Counted from the first letter of the stretch, positions 22,927-36,353 are shown. The stretch: 64,000 bases of DNA from Dromiciops gliroides (GCF_019393635.1 NC_057867.1:53195643-53259642), one strand, 5' to 3'. A program made the numbers and translations. The notes: generated by a model from the letters alone, not told the origin.

Positions 22927-23220
22927 CAGGCCTATTCACTCTTGTAGAGCTTTCAGTCTTTACAGGGCTAAGAAGAAAACACAGACAGTTGTGATATACA
23001 GTGTTTCCTGTAAGTGCATTAGCGTTAGGGAGCCAAGTGCTAGGTGAGGTCTTTCCCAACAACAAAGGTTCACAGAAGAATTGGTATTTGAGTTGACCTT
23101 GAAAAGAGAGGTAGGAATTCAATAGCCTAAGAGAAGAAAGGACATAATAACCAGAAAGGCTACTCAATTTCAGTATTCAGTTCTGTCTCACAAGGAACTT
23201 AGATATTATATATTGTGCTT

Positions 23221-23480
23221 GAGCCAGGTAGGTGACTCAGTGCACAGAGGGCTGGACCAGGAGTCAGGAAGACTTGAGTTCAAATTCAGCCTCAAACACT
23301 TACTAGCTGTGTGACCCTGGAAATTCATTTAACCTCTGTCTGCCTCAGACTCCACAAATGTAAAATGGAGATAACAAGAGCACCCCCCCCAACCAGGGTT
23401 GGTGTGAGGATCAAATAAGATAACAGTTGTAAAGTGCTCACCTTAGTGCCTGGCATATAGTAGGCGCTATATACAAATCT
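23221..23480 (+). mobile_element. MIR/MAR1-type CORE-SINE
   Basis: tRNA-like head ('ggtgactcagtgcacagagggctgg'), 'cactactagctgtgtgaccctgg'-type core, 'gtgaggatcaaataagataac' and L2-like end 'agtgcctggcatatagtaggcgctatat'. Almost full length. Confidence 0.85.
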
Positions 23481-23489
23481 ATTTTCTTT

Positions 23490-24235
23490 GGTTCTACTGA
23501 GGACTTTTTTGTCTTCACAACTTCTAGGAAGTTAACTTGTATGGCTTATTTCATTACAATGTTTGAATTTAGGGATCTGCCATAGTCTGAGAGGTCTTTG
23601 ATTCTTAAGCTGTTTTTCTGCACTCTGTCTTTGAGATTTATGGCTTTTCCTTTGATAAAGATAGTGAGTTCTTTAAATGTTATTTCTTTTAGCTTCTCTC
23701 CTTTCAGATTGTTCTTGATTTCAGTATATTTGCATTTCCAATATGGTCTTTTCTTTCAGAAAGCAATACTTAAAATAAGCCATGGGTCACCTCCCAAAAC
23801 ACAAAACAAAACAAAAACTATGCTCAGAAGTCAGACACAGTTGCCAAATGACAAACACCAAATTCTGCCAGGAGAAAGACCTTCAAATATAGAGGAAGGG
23901 AAAATCAAATAGCATAAGACTATTCTATTCCAACTAGAAACTACAAAAGGGAATGGATTAATATATTCTAGAAAGCAAAGAATCTCAAGATGAAACCCTG
24001 CAAACCTTAGCCTAATCATCAACTATAAAAAATATGGAATCATAAAAAAGATGAATTTGAAGTACTCCTACAAAAAAGATAACAGATTAGTCTACTTGCA
24101 AACACTCTAAACAAAAGAAACAGAAGGAAGGTAAATAAATGCAATAACCAAGGAAAATAATTAATGAAATAATTCACCCCAGCTCCAGAAATCATTAAAT
24201 AAAACAAAAACAGGAAAGAACCTATTGAAAATGAA
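23490..24235. other. unclassified old retroelement-like DNA
   Basis: 23.6-23.76 kb resembles 0.3-0.46 kb. 23.85-24.09 kb ('gaggaagggaaaatcaaatagcataag', 'cctgcaaaccttagcctaatcatcaac') looks like a worn coding repeat, but I cannot place the family. Confidence 0.4.
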
Positions 24236-24400
24236 TGAAAGAAAAAAGTGTTCATAAAGTGCATACTTTGTGTAAGGCACTGTGCAAAATGTGGAGGATA
24301 AAAAATATCAAGCACGATAATTCCTTTCCTTGGGGAATTTGCATTCTAATAGATAATGACAATAATACCAAGTGGTTAGAGTTAGAAAGCAGGGAGGGAA
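24236..24400 (-). mobile_element. L2 3' end
   Basis: 'aaagtgcatactttgtgtaaggcactgtgc' and 'ccttggggaatttgcattctaat'. Confidence 0.65.
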
Positions 24401-25436
24401 GGAGGACCTAAGTAATATAAGGTATAAACTAAACAATAAGTGTCTAGAGTCCTAGGATTGAGAGTCCAAGTTCTGACATTAAGAGGAGGAGGAAAAGGAG
24501 ATTAGAGTGTAAGTGGCATAGCATAGAGATGGATAGTAAGTTAGCTGGTATGTGTGGTTCTGTGCACCAGTCATAGCTCTGATTCCTAGTGGTTGGGAAT
24601 CCTAGTGGGAGGAATAGTAAGAGGCTAGAGTATAGTTATCATTGTGGAACTGGAGGCCTGGGTCAAGGAAATGGAAAGGCTAGGCCAGAGTCCAGACAAG
24701 ATGAAGTGAAAGCTTAACAATCACAGAACCCTGGGTCCCAGGGTAGTAGGGATTGGATTGGGTGGATCTGAGCATGTCTGTATTCGGGGGTGAGGAAATC
24801 CAGTGGAGAAGGAGATCTTGAAGATGTATGAGAGAAAATAGATCAGAAAGCAATAATTAATGGCCTTCTATGTCCCAGGCACTGTGGATATAAATGCAAA
24901 GAATGAAACAATCCCTGCTTCAAGGAATATCTCTACTGAGTGATGCAGGAGGGAATTACACCACTCCATCTTGGATTTTGTAATAGAGAACAGCAGGAGT
25001 AGAATCCTCAGATTAAAAATTCTACAATAAAGGCAGCCTAGGAGAGATGAGAAACCCCAAGGCATGCAATCCTGACAATGGAAAGAGAGGCAATTTCTAT
25101 AATGTAGGAGACTGAGTGCTGTCAAAAGAGAGAGATGTGGATGCATAGGGAGTTCACTGATCAACTTAGATATAATGAAGATCCATAAATAAGATGGAAG
25201 TAAGGGCAGATAACAGAGAAATAATCTAAAAGTGTCACATGGTCCTGTAAAAATAGTTCTAAGAGAATGAAAGCTCAGAATGAGTTGATGTATGTAATAT
25301 CAAAAGCAAAGAACAAGAAAAAGTGGTATTTTAAGAGGAGGCTTAAACTAAGCTAGGGCCATAGCTCTGGGAAGATGATAAAAGATGAGGAAGAAAAGAT
25401 AGAATTGGTCAATTCTTATTTTATGACTTCTCTGTC
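24401..25436. other. non-coding; short L2 scrap
   Basis: An L2-like 3' piece lies at 24.85-24.95 kb ('tatgtcccaggcactgtgg'). The rest is unique purine-rich sequence with no gene seen. Confidence 0.5.
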
Positions 25437-25453
25437 AAGAATAATGGTCTTTG

Positions 25454-25792
25454 GGCTAATGATGAGTGAGATGAGCAGAACCAGGAGAACATTGTACACA
25501 GTATCATCAACATTGTGTGTTGATCAACTGTGATAGACTAGATTTTTCTCATGAATCCAACGGTACAAGAAAGTTCCAAAGGACTCATGATGAAAAAGGC
25601 TCTTCAAATCCAGAAAAAAAGGAACTGTGGAATATGGACGCCGATTGGACCATACTATTTCTTTTATTTTTGGTGCTGCTGTTTTTCTTTTTTGAGGTTT
25701 TTCCTTTTTTGCTCTTATTCTTCTCGTATAACCTGACTAATGCAGAAATATGTTTAATGTTATTATATATATATGTGTATATATACATATAT

Positions 25793-25849
<57 letters not shown>

Positions 25850-25975
25850 ATCTATATCAGATTACCTGCTGTCTAGGGGAGGGGGGGAGGGAGAAAAATT
25901 TGAAATTGGAAATCTTATCTAAACAAATGTTGCAAACTAAAATAAATAAATAAATAAATAAATAAAATTAAAAAA
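25454..25975 (+). mobile_element. young 5'-truncated L1 3' end
   Basis: Begins near the ORF2 stop ('gagatgagcagaaccaggagaacattgtac') and runs through the 3' UTR to 'aataaataaataaataaaattaaaaaaa'. Perfect 17-bp duplication aagaataatggtctttg at 25437-25453 and 25976-25992. Contains a TA/CA microsatellite at about 25765-25852. Confidence 0.93.
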
Positions 25976-25992
25976 AAGAATAATGGTCTTTG

Positions 25993-26850
25993 TGGGCCAG
26001 AAACAAACACACAAACAAAAACAAATATCACCAATAGGAAGTTGAAACTTAAGTAGGAATATATAGCACTTTGCTGGTCTTGATGAGAACAAATCACCAG
26101 ATCTAGACAAAGTGTATCCTGGGTACTAAAATGAAACCAAACCAAACCATTGGATGTGACTGATGAGTCACTGCCAATGATTTCAGAAAGATTATGGAGA
26201 GAAGACACCTGCCTAAACAGAGGCAAGCAGCTTGATTCCTTGACATTTACTACAGCAAAACCTAAAAACTGCACCATACTGATTAATTAATGATCAAGAT
26301 ATCCAATAAGAAACTACAGGAAGTCACTTTTTCTAATTCAGAATTGCACAAAAAGTCAGTCAGAAGGCCAATAGCAAAGGGAGCCATCAGACAAGCTAGC
26401 ACATGAGCATAGGCAAGTAAGTCAGCCAAATTCTAGCACAACCAGAGATGAGCCAGAGGTCCCACAAAGCTCTGTATCCAGAAACAGAAGGCAAGCATAT
26501 TTCATTTAGGGGGAGGGTTCAGTGTAGATTTTGTAGTACTCACACTTGGTAACTCCAGCATTCTGAGATCCCTAGCATTGTCTTAAGATTCCATAGAAAG
26601 GTCTTGTCTGGGCTAATGTACAGATATGGAAGCCAGTGCTAGAATCCAAGAAACCAAGCAGGGTAGAGAATTCTACCCAAAAGTAAAGTGGGACTGGAGT
26701 GTTGGACCTGACTCTATCTGAAAGCCCCAGTTCAGGAATTGGGGCTGGAGAGTTGTATAAATCAAAAGAGACACTGATGATTATAAATAATTATATATTC
26801 AGAAATGTCCAACAACACAACCTAGAGAGACTGAGTAATGCCAGAACATG
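25993..26850. other. non-coding, unique
   Basis: No repeat family or gene recognised. Confidence 0.4.
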
Positions 26851-26991
26851 TTTTTTTGGGGCAGGACAATGAGGGTTAAGTGACTTGCCCAGAGTCACAC
26901 AGCTAGTGTCAAGTGTATGAGGCCAGATTTGAACTCAGGTCCTCCTGAATCCAGGGCTGGTGCTTTAACCACTGTGCTACCTAGCTGCCCC
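26851..26991 (-). mobile_element. tRNA-SINE
   Basis: Antisense copy missing part of 'agtaagtg'. Duplication ccagaaca at 26841-26848 and 26994-27001. Confidence 0.9.
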
Positions 26992-27024
26992 TACCAGAAC
27001 AACTTGTTAAAAGGCTCTAACATT

Positions 27025-27350
27025 CTCTATTTTTAATTTATTTTTTCAATTACATGTAAAAATAATTTTAACATCCTTTTAAAAAATTTGAATTTCAAAT
27101 TCTCTTCCTCCCTTCCCCCTCCTTGAGAAGGCAAGCAATTCGCTATAGATTATATGTGTGTAGTCATGAAAAATACATTTCCATGTTAACCATGTCACAA
27201 AAGAAAACTGACCAAAAATCCCAAGAAAAAGAAAGTTAAAAAGTATACTTTGATTTGCATTCAGAATACATCAGTTCTTTCTATGGAGGTGGAAACCATT
27301 TTTCATCATGACTCCTTAGGAACTGCCTTAGATCACTGTATAGCTAAGTC
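27025..27350 (-). mobile_element. L1 3' end
   Basis: Starts at the 3' terminus ('ttttttcaattacatgtaaaaataattttaacatcc') and breaks off in the 3' UTR/ORF2 end ('ccatttttcatcatgactcctta'). Confidence 0.85.
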
Positions 27351-27635
27351 ACAAAACAACTTAAAGTGAAGATTCATGGAAGAAAAATGAATTTCCCAAA
27401 AGACTACATGAACAGCTAGAAAAAAATGATGAGAGACAAAAACAAAAAGATAAAGAAAAACAAGCTCCAGAGGAAAGAATTGGAAGGAGACTTAATAGCT
27501 TTGAAGAGAATGTTATAAATCTCACTCAAGTAATGGAATCCCTGAAAATGAGAATAGACCAAACAGGAATCCGTAACTTAGACAGCAACAAGGTGTTTGG
27601 AACAAAATTAAGACTGTGAAAATAATATATTAATC

Positions 27636-27752
27636 AAGGTATTTATATATATATATACATATATATATATATACGTACATATATATGTATATATACATAC
27701 ATACATATATATGTATGTGTGTGTATATATCTATTTCTATCTCTATATATAG
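27636..27752. repeat. TA/CATA microsatellite
   Basis: Impure 'atatatatacatatatatat...gtatgtgtgtgtatatat' tract adjoining the SINE. Confidence 0.9.
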
Positions 27753-27887
27753 CGGGGCAATGAGGGTTAAGTGACTTGCCCAGGGGTCACATAGCTAGTA
27801 ACTGTCAAGTGTCTGAGGTTGGATTTGAACTCAGGTCCTCCTGAATCCAGGGCCAGTGCTTTATCCACAGCACCACCTAGCTGCCCC
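27753..27887 (-). mobile_element. tRNA-SINE
   Basis: Antisense copy. The T tail is replaced by or merged with the microsatellite. Confidence 0.9.
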
Positions 27888-28589
27888 TTTGATATATATT
27901 AAAAAAAAAACATACCTGGAAAATAGGTCAAGGAGAGAAAATTTAAGAATTCTGGACTTCCTGAAAATAATTTTAAAAATACCTGAATTCCATATGTAAG
28001 ACATATCTCTATCTAATTTATATGATAAACTACCTAGCTCTATTAGAACTAGAGACCAAACTGATGCTAGAAAGATTCCAATGTTCACCTCCTGAAAGAA
28101 ACTCCAAAGGAAAAATCTAAGGAATGTCATATCCTCAACCTAGAGCTTCCACATCAAAGAAAAAGTCCTGTGAGCCTCCAGAAAGGACTTCCCAAGGATT
28201 CCACAGGATCTGGCAGCTTCTACCATAAACAAGAGGCTATTGTGAAATGCAAAATTCCAAAAGGCAAAAGATATAGCCTTACAACAAAAAATTACCTTAC
28301 CCTTCAATGAAGCTAAATGTAATTCTACAGGGAAAATAGAACTATTGTCATCACATAGGGAAAAATGAATCTTTAAAGGAAAGAATGACTTTCAAGCATT
28401 TCTGATGCTAAAATCAGAGCTGAACAAGAACTTCGAAAAGCAAACACAAGAGCCAAGGTAAATATAGAGAGGTATATTTGTTTGAGTAATTGTAAAGGGT
28501 TATATGATGATGCAGTACTAATGGTTTAATTGGAGTAGGAGTTGGGGCTGGTTGGGAAGCAAGTATCCCTTCAGAACCTTAACATTCCT

Positions 28590-28915
28590 AACACATACTT
28601 TTCCATCCAGTGACATTGGCGTCCTAGTTCCATGAACAAGGCGATCCATCTCTTGGCCCTGTGAATTTTTTTCTGGCTATCCTCCATGGGTGGAACACTC
28701 TTCCTCCTCTGCTCTGATTCCTGACCTCTCTGGCTTCCTTTAAGTCCCAACTAAAACCCCACCTTCTACAGGAAGCCTTCCCCAGCCCCTCTTAATCCCA
28801 GTTGCTTCCCTCTGTTAATTATTCCTATTCATCCTGTATATATTTGTTTGCACAATGTCTCCCCCATTGGATAATAAGATTCGGGAGGGCAGGGACTGTC
28901 TTTTGCTTCTTTTTG
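28590..28915 (+). mobile_element. L2 3' end, sense
   Basis: 'ctctctggcttcctttaagtcccaactaaaaccccaccttctacaggaagcc', 'tctgttaattattcc', 'gcagggactgtcttttgc...tttttgtatt': L2 RT C-terminus and 3' UTR. Confidence 0.88.
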
Positions 28916-29670
28916 TATTCTGGAGGTAATAGGGAGCTACTAGTGTTAAATGAATGGGGAGGCGACATGATCAGACCCTGTGCTTTAGAAAGATCACTAA
29001 GATAATTGAGCAGAGAATAAATTAGAATGGGGAGAGACTTGAGGCAGCGCCACCAACTGGCAGGCTATTGAAACAGTACCAGCATGAGGTATGGAGACCC
29101 TGCACGAGGGTGGTGGCAGTGTCAGAGGAGAGAAGGGAGCATATAGGAAAGGTAGAATCAGTGGGACTTGGCAAGTGATTGAATATAGAAGGAGGGTGAG
29201 AGAAGGGGAAAAGTAAAAGAAGAAGCGTTTACTAAGTGCCTACCAAGCATACTATTAAGAACATAATGTTAAAGATGACACCTTAGGATGCCAATCTAGG
29301 TGACTGGGAGGATGGTGGTACTTTCAACAGTAATAGGGAGGACTTGGGAGAGAATGGAGTTGAGTTTTGGACATGCTGAGTTTAACATGTATATGAGATT
29401 TCTAGTTTGAGGTATCCAGAGGGTAGGTGGACACGAGAAACCAGAGATCAGGAGAAAAGTTAGGGCTGGATAAATATGTATGAGAATCATCTGCATAGGT
29501 ATAATAATTTAATTCATAGGAGCTGGTGCAATCACCAAGTTAAATAATACAAAGGGGAAAGAACAAAGGGCCCAGGACAGTCTTAGGAGATATCCATGTT
29601 TAGCGGGAATGACCTGGATAAAGACTGAAAAGGAACAAAGAGAGAACAATGCTGCCGGAACCTATGGAGA
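28916..29670 (-). mobile_element. L2 RT region, antisense, abutting the sense L2
   Basis: 'gaggtaatagggagctactagtg', 'ggcagtgtcagaggagagaaggg', 'gagttttggacatgctgagtttaac', 'gagaatcatctgcataggta'. A short L2/MIR 3' scrap is inserted at about 29.22-29.28 kb. A further antisense L2 piece lies at about 30.20-30.37 kb. Confidence 0.85.
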
Positions 29671-31100
29671 AGATAGTATCAAGTAGAAGAAAGTGATGGC
29701 AACGAAGAACAAGGAGTATTCCAAGGCTCCTCCATGACCAGTGAATCTGGGGTATATGTGATAGTGCAACTATTGCTAGAAAAGGTGGCCAGGGACACCA
29801 TGTCATCAGGAGGATCCATGGAGTCTCAGTGAATACAAGAAGAAAAAAAGAATGAGAAAGGAATAGGTTTAAGATGAAAGCAATTTTCTATGGAGAAGGC
29901 ATTCCAGAGATCTTATTGGAAGAGTTGTGAAGATCTTGATAAGGATGCTGGAGAGGAGAGGTGGGTTGAGGGGGATGGAAATAAAGGAGTGAGCAGTAAG
30001 GGTGGGGGTGGGAAATGGGGCTTGTGTAATGACAGCCAGGGATTATTATCACTGTCACAGGGAGGGTCTGGTGCAGTGAGAATAAGCTAATGATTGAGGA
30101 ATGACTTCAGACAGGTTATCTTCATTTCCAGAGGGTTAGGCATTTGGTGTAGAGGTTCCTGCTTGAACAAGAAGTATGTGAGTAGAGAATCATTGGCAGA
30201 CAGGCTAGTATTTATGGGGCTATTGCAATGCACCAAGCAAGAAGTAGTGAGGGTCTGAACTGGAGTGGTGATAAGAGGGATGGCTGTTAAAGGTATTGTG
30301 GAGGAAGGTTGTGTGGAATGGATAGGACTTGGCAACTGATTATTGGATGGGGAAGGTGAAGGGAGAGAGTGAGATGCATTCTAATCATAACCAAGCGTGG
30401 TAGAAAGAAGTTAGGGTCAAGGATCTTAGAGTCAATTCTTGACTGTGCACTGCCCATGACTCACAGCTAAGTAGGATTTTAATTTTTTGTCTAGGGAAAG
30501 TACCCACAATTTGTACTTGGGAAAATTGGCATGAGTCCTCAGTTCAGGGAAAGGAAAATGCTAGTTTATAGGTTAGGGGGATAGAGACTATGAGTCATTA
30601 ACTCAAACCACCACTGGGAAAGGTACTACATAGAGGAGAGATTGGTATCGGATAGGCGTCCACCCCAGCCTACCATCTGGGAGCTTGCTATTTTAATGAA
30701 TTATCCTTGCTAAGTTGATAAAAGCTGAGATTGAAATATAAGAACTGACAGTTGACCAGTGGTTGGCAACCTTGTGATATCTGTCAGCCTTTGGCAGGGG
30801 AAGGAATTTTGCCTGGGCAAGTTGCCCTTGTCCCTCTCCCCTGGGGTCAGTGATAAGGAGACAGGAGTTCACTGTCACTATTGCTTTTGCTAAAAGGTAA
30901 CACCAAACTCAGAGGCCCAGGAAGGGCCTACCATAATGTAGGGTCTGGTCTTTCACATATGTAGGTACTTTTGTGGTGTGATGGTGGGGGACTTTAGGAA
31001 GGCCTCCTTCCCCTTCCCCCACAAACTGTGCTTCTCATGCCTGAAATATTCCCATGATCCATGGAGTCCTTTTGCTTATGCTTTACCTGTCTTCTGGTAT
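29671..31100. other. non-coding with an L2 piece (30.20-30.37 kb)
   Basis: 'gggctattgcaatgcaccaagcaagaagtagtgaggg' marks the L2 piece. The rest is purine-rich with no gene recognised. Confidence 0.5.
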
Positions 31101-31102
31101 TA

Positions 31103-31315
31103 AGGAGACAGCTAGTGAACGGGCCTGAAGTCAGGAAGAGCTGAGTTCAAATCTGGCCTCAGATACTAGCTATGTGGCCCTAAGCAGGTCACTTAATCTC
31201 TGCTTTCTTTAATCCACTGGAAAAGGCAGTGGCAAACCACTCTAGTATCTTTGCCAAGAAAGCCCCATAAGGGGTCACGAGGAGTCAGATATGACTGAAG
31301 AACAATAACAACAAA
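31103..31315 (+). mobile_element. RTE-tailed tRNA-SINE
   Basis: 'gaagtcaggaagagctgagttcaaatctggcctcag' then 'ggcagtggcaaaccactctagtatctttgcc' and 'aggggtcacgaggagtcagatatgactgaa', the RTE-like tail. Confidence 0.88.
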
Positions 31316-33640
31316 ACTAGTAATGGGTACCAAGGACCATGGCTGAAGCGAATGGGCTGAAATTCATCAAATGTAACCAAAGGACAGGACAAAAATGAAC
31401 AGCCAGGAAGCAACCAAATAAATCATTCTTGTAGGGTACTATTGGCTGGAGTAGCAAGGGATTGAGGTTTGGATGAGCTACCTGATCAGGGCTGAATAGC
31501 AAGTTGTTAGAATAATGGATGGAATGAAAGTCACTCTGAGTATTATTAACTAACACTTGTAGGAATTAAAAGAAGCTGGGCCTATAAGGTTAAAAAAATC
31601 TAACCTTGAGCTTTGGCAGAGAAAGAAGCAAGATATTTTAAAAGGTACACAACATTTGCCAATACCTTCTGGTGCCTCTGACTGCTTTGTTTCCTCTCCT
31701 GGAACTCTTCCTCCTCTTCCCCTTTTCCTCCTGAATTTCTACCTGTTGAAATCTTAATCATCTTTCAAGTGAGCCTTCTTTGCTCCCCAATCATGAATAA
31801 TATTTCTTTCCTTCCTAGAAACACAGGGGTGCTGTTTACCTCTTTTGTGCACTGAGACTATTGCAGAATATAGATATTGCAGAATTACCAACTTCAGTAC
31901 TTCAATGGCTCCTTTATGTCATCCAAGCAAATGCTCCCTCTACTGGTATACATCACACACAGTCCTTTCATGCCTTCTCCTAAGGGATTCTTCTGCACAT
32001 CCTTCCAGAAATCCTCCACAGAGGAACGTTCTAATCTACTGCAGGACTTCTTTCCTCTGAGTCTTTGAATAATTCTTGAGTATTACAAAATTATCATAGC
32101 TGCATACATCCCCTCTACCCACCTACTACTAGGTAGCTCCAAGGGGGCAGGGATCATGTCTCCATTATCTTCCTAACTCCCCCAGATTATCACAAAGCAG
32201 GCGTCCAAATGATTATTGAATGAATGAATGAAAAGGAGACGCTCAGTCGATAAACCCCAGATGAAATGTCACTCCCTTTCCTTGCTATGGACGAGAGAAC
32301 ACATCCTGGAGGATTTAATGCTTTAAGCTCTGAAACTTCTGACCTGTGCCCCTTTTGCCTTGATTGGTGAGTACCTCGTTTAGTCCATTTTTATTTTGGC
32401 AGGATTAAACCATGCTTCAACATACTTCAATTTACTCGCTAGCTTCCTTGCTTCCCAACCCACCCCATCTTGGCCGAACAAAGCCCCTTCCCATTTTGAC
32501 CTATAGTCAAATCAATATTGCTATTGCTACTGCAAAGGGTATAATCACTATAATCCCCAAGAATTCCACTCATCATTCCTAAAACTTTCCAAATCAAAAT
32601 ATTCTTTTATTTCCCCCATTAGAATATAAGATTATCTAGGGAAGGGAATTTACTTGTGTATTTCTATTCCCAGAACTTGTCACAGTTCTTGGCACACAGT
32701 AGGTTCTTATGAAGGCTATTTCATTCATTTCATTCATTTACAGTCTGAAATTGGAGAAGAGGCTATATGTTTTGAGGAAAGATCATGAGATCATAGATTT
32801 AGTGCTGGAAAGGACCTCAGAAATCTAATCCAGCCCCCTCAATTTATAGAAGAGAAAATGAGCTTCAAAAAAAGTTAAATGATTTGCCAAAAGTCACATA
32901 GGTGGCAGATACTAGTCAGAATTTGAATCCAGTCTTCTGACCCTAAACCGATTACTCATTCCTCACCACCATATACTCAGTGAAACTTGAATACATGGAA
33001 AAAGCCTTTGTGGCTAAACATATCCAATAGTCTGGAGGTTGGCAGGATGGTGAGTAGGATGGGGACCTGGCACAATTTGTGACTGAGGTTGGTTTTATTC
33101 GAGTTATGCAGGTTGAAACAAATCCACAGAAGGCAGGCGGCCTAAAGCTCAGCTGGCTGCACTATCTGAGGCTAGTATATGTAGGAAGGATGCAAGGGAC
33201 ATGTCAGCTCCAATCTAGAAGACCCCCAATTCAAAGACACTCCAGAGAGAGAGACAGAGGGAGCAGGACAGAATGGGAGAGATCAGGACTAATGAGCCAT
33301 AGGCAAGGATGAGAAAGGGCATCCATTGACAGTGTAGGAGGGCATTGCTGACTCGAGGGTAGGTCAAGGCTCAGCTCAGGTTCCCCCTTCTATGTGAAAA
33401 ATGTCTTGATTCCCTCCATGGTTAGTGCTCTTACCTTCTTCAAATGATCACGGATTTGGACACCTATATACATGTTGCATTAGATCTTCCCCATTAAAAT
33501 GGACGACCCTTGAGAGCAGAGACCGTTTCCTTTCTGACTGTGTATACCAGGATACCAGCTGAGTACAAGACTGAAGAGTAAAAGCTTGCTTACTTGCTTG
33601 CTGAATGAATGTGTGATCGTTTCTCCAGGAAGTCTGCACC
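31316..33640. other. non-coding with L2/MIR 3' ends and an old SINE
   Basis: L2-type 3' ends lie at 32.14-32.24 kb ('gggggcagggatcatgtctcc'), 32.61-32.73 kb ('ggcacacagtaggttcttatga') and 33.48-33.61 kb ('cccttgagagcagagacc'). An old SINE-like repeat lies at 32.79-32.96 kb. No gene recognised. Confidence 0.5.
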
Positions 33641-36313
33641 TGGGAGTCTGTGCAAGCCCTTGAGAGAGCTTTGAGAGGGTGGTTTCATAGGGCCCAGAAC
33701 ACGAGAAACTGAGGTGGTCATTCAGATGCCCAAGCTCAACTTCAGTGCACTCAGTTTCCTCAGTGTGCTCCCCTTTCCTCTGTGATATTACATTCTGCCT
33801 CCCTTCCCTCCCCTCTTCCCCTCCCATCCCGACCCTGGCCTAGCTCCTCTGAGATCTCCAGCCTTCATCCCCCAGAGAGAAAATGAGGTGAAGACATTTG
33901 AAAACATACCCTCTGATGTGTGAGACAACCTAGGCTGCTGCCTTCTCTGGAATTGGAGAATTCAAGGGCATGAACCGCGTTAGTTTTAGGCAGCAGGTGA
34001 GGGACACCTTAGGAAGTCAGGAAGCCATCTGAGCCAGAATAAAGGTGTTTTGTACCTAAAGCATCACAAATCACACCTGAGCCAAGAAAAGAGGCCTCCT
34101 CTGAGGAGGTGGGGCACTGGGACACTGCCCCACAGAAGGCAACTACTGGTGAGGAGTGGGCCTCATTCTAGGATATCATTGGGCAGCTTCCTCTTTGAAC
34201 TGCTTTTCCTTATTCAGCTCTGTTATTTCTCCATGGCTAAAAGACGGTAAGCTCTGCAATTGGCCTCTAAATTAAGCACTGTCATCCTGCCCATGGTTAG
34301 TGTCACTGGCCACAAATCCTATGTATGCTCAAAGCTGGCTCTACAGCTAGATCTGCTTTAGTCTGGGTGGAGGGGTTAGTGTTCTTCTACGTCTCCTCCT
34401 GTTCAAGACTGTCCCCCCTTCATTCCTCATGGGGAAAAGGCCCAGTTGTATTTGTTCACATCTTACTCTCTTCTTAGCAGATGGATGCCAAGGAATATAC
34501 TTACTGACCAATCCGCTCCCCATCCTGTCTAATCCTTAACTGTAACTTTAACCCATTTCATTTCCTCTCCTTTGCCCTAAGAGTCCTGGATGCTGATGAT
34601 TCTGAGTTCATTCTCCATATATACCACCCCTATCCCCACCTCAACTTGGTCCAGAGTTCCTGCTGTCTAAAGCCCTCTGGCATTCAGGACATGTGTTTTG
34701 AAGAACAGAGAGCAGTTGGTCATGTTACCCAGGTTTCCTAGAGTGTGGCCAGGAGTGGTCATGAGAGGAGGAAGGGTGGGATTGGAATTTGTGAGGAGCA
34801 CAGGCATGGGGATGACAGTAGGGTTAAGTGTGCCCCAACTATCAGGATGTGGGTTTAGGATATTGGTGAGGGATTATAAGGACTCATGAATTATTCATAC
34901 TTGATCATGGGATAAGTGATTTGGAGATGGAACAAAACCTTAGAGGCTACAGAGTCCAACCCCCTCATTTTATGAAGGAGGAAAAACTGAGGCCCATTAG
35001 GTGAAACTACTTTCCATAGGTTCCACAGCTAATTCATGTTTGAAGCAGAATTTGAACTGAGGATTCCCTTGCTCTAAGTCCAACATGCTATCCATGATAC
35101 CACTTGGCTACCACTTCCACAGAACAGGGGAAAGAAGGAAAGGAGCATGACTTAGTAACAGAGATTGTTTGAATATTAAAAACAGTAAGAAATCAGGACT
35201 GAGGTTACTACTTCATTCATTGGAAAACCTCCCTCTGGCTTCGGTTATTAAGGATAAACTTTCTGAACTGAGGTAATATAGTGGGAGGGAAAAGAGCTCT
35301 CAGTAAGAAACCCACAGATTCCCCACTGTAGGATGAAAGCCAGGCTCTGTTCCTCTTCTTGTTAACTGTTCATATGTATATTTTTACATAATTATTTACT
35401 GGACAAAAAAAAAAATCTATGATTCTGGGCAAGATTTATTTAGGCCAGGGGAGGGGGAAAAACCCTGTTAAACCCAAGAGGAGGCTTTAAGACTGACGCA
35501 GACTAATATGCCAAGTTGGGAATACTCATCTGCTTATAGGGAGGATCTTATATATTGGATTTATAAAGAGATTCGTAGAGATATACATATATTGCAATAG
35601 ATTCTGAGCACAGAGACAATACAACAATCCAAGCATCTGGACTAGAAGTTCCAGGCACCATATGGTCTCTTAGAGGCCTAACTGCAATTAAACAGGCTGG
35701 TGTTTGGTTAGAGAGACAAGGCCATTTACCAATGTCAGAGGGCTCAATTTTGGGCTCTGCCACTTGTTGGTTTTGTACCTTTGTCTAAGCTCCAGCCTCA
35801 GTTCCCTCCTTTGAGAGATAGTGACAGAAGGTAGGGAGGAATGCCCTAGCTGCCAGCATAGTGTTGTGAGGCTCAATGCACCAAGGATGGGAGATTTCTA
35901 TCCAAGTGTCCTACACATGGAGGGGATGGTGAGTATCTATTTGCCAAGTACCCTTTCCCCTTATGGACTGGTGACTGATGGCTCCAATTCTCTTCAATAT
36001 GATTCCAAGGGGGAGGGGCTATTCCTCCCTGCCCGAAGAAGAGATGTTCAAACATGAGATGTACTGAGGAATGTTCCAGAGACTCAGGAAATCCAGCCTG
36101 TAGTGAGGTTGAGGGGGTAGCCCAGTGTTTGGAAGGAAAGGTGCATGGCACAGTGGTCATAAGTAGAGGAAGCCAATAATGCCTTGTGGTAGTTAATTAT
36201 CTGGTTTGTACACAGGACTCTATGGTGGGTATTACTGCTAAGCAGGAGATGTGGGACTGAATGAAGTCGGCTTTGTAAATGCATTGGTACTTTATTAATC
36301 ATGCTAAAGCAGA

Positions 36314-36353
<40 letters not shown>

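Larger units (their letters stand above)
27351..28480 (+). mobile_element. L1 ORF1 region, decayed
   Basis: Sense ORF1 ('gagacaaaaacaaaaagataaagaaaaac', 'gaagagaatgttataaatctc'), resuming after a microsatellite and SINE with 'gccttacaacaaaaaattacc' and 'cagagctgaacaagaacttcg', the ORF1 C-terminus. The old L1 family differs from the copy at 3 kb. Confidence 0.7.

Noticed and set aside
25517..25876. 119-residue ORF with a hydrophobic run and Thr-His repeats
   Set aside because: It is L1 3' UTR plus a CA microsatellite, not a gene.
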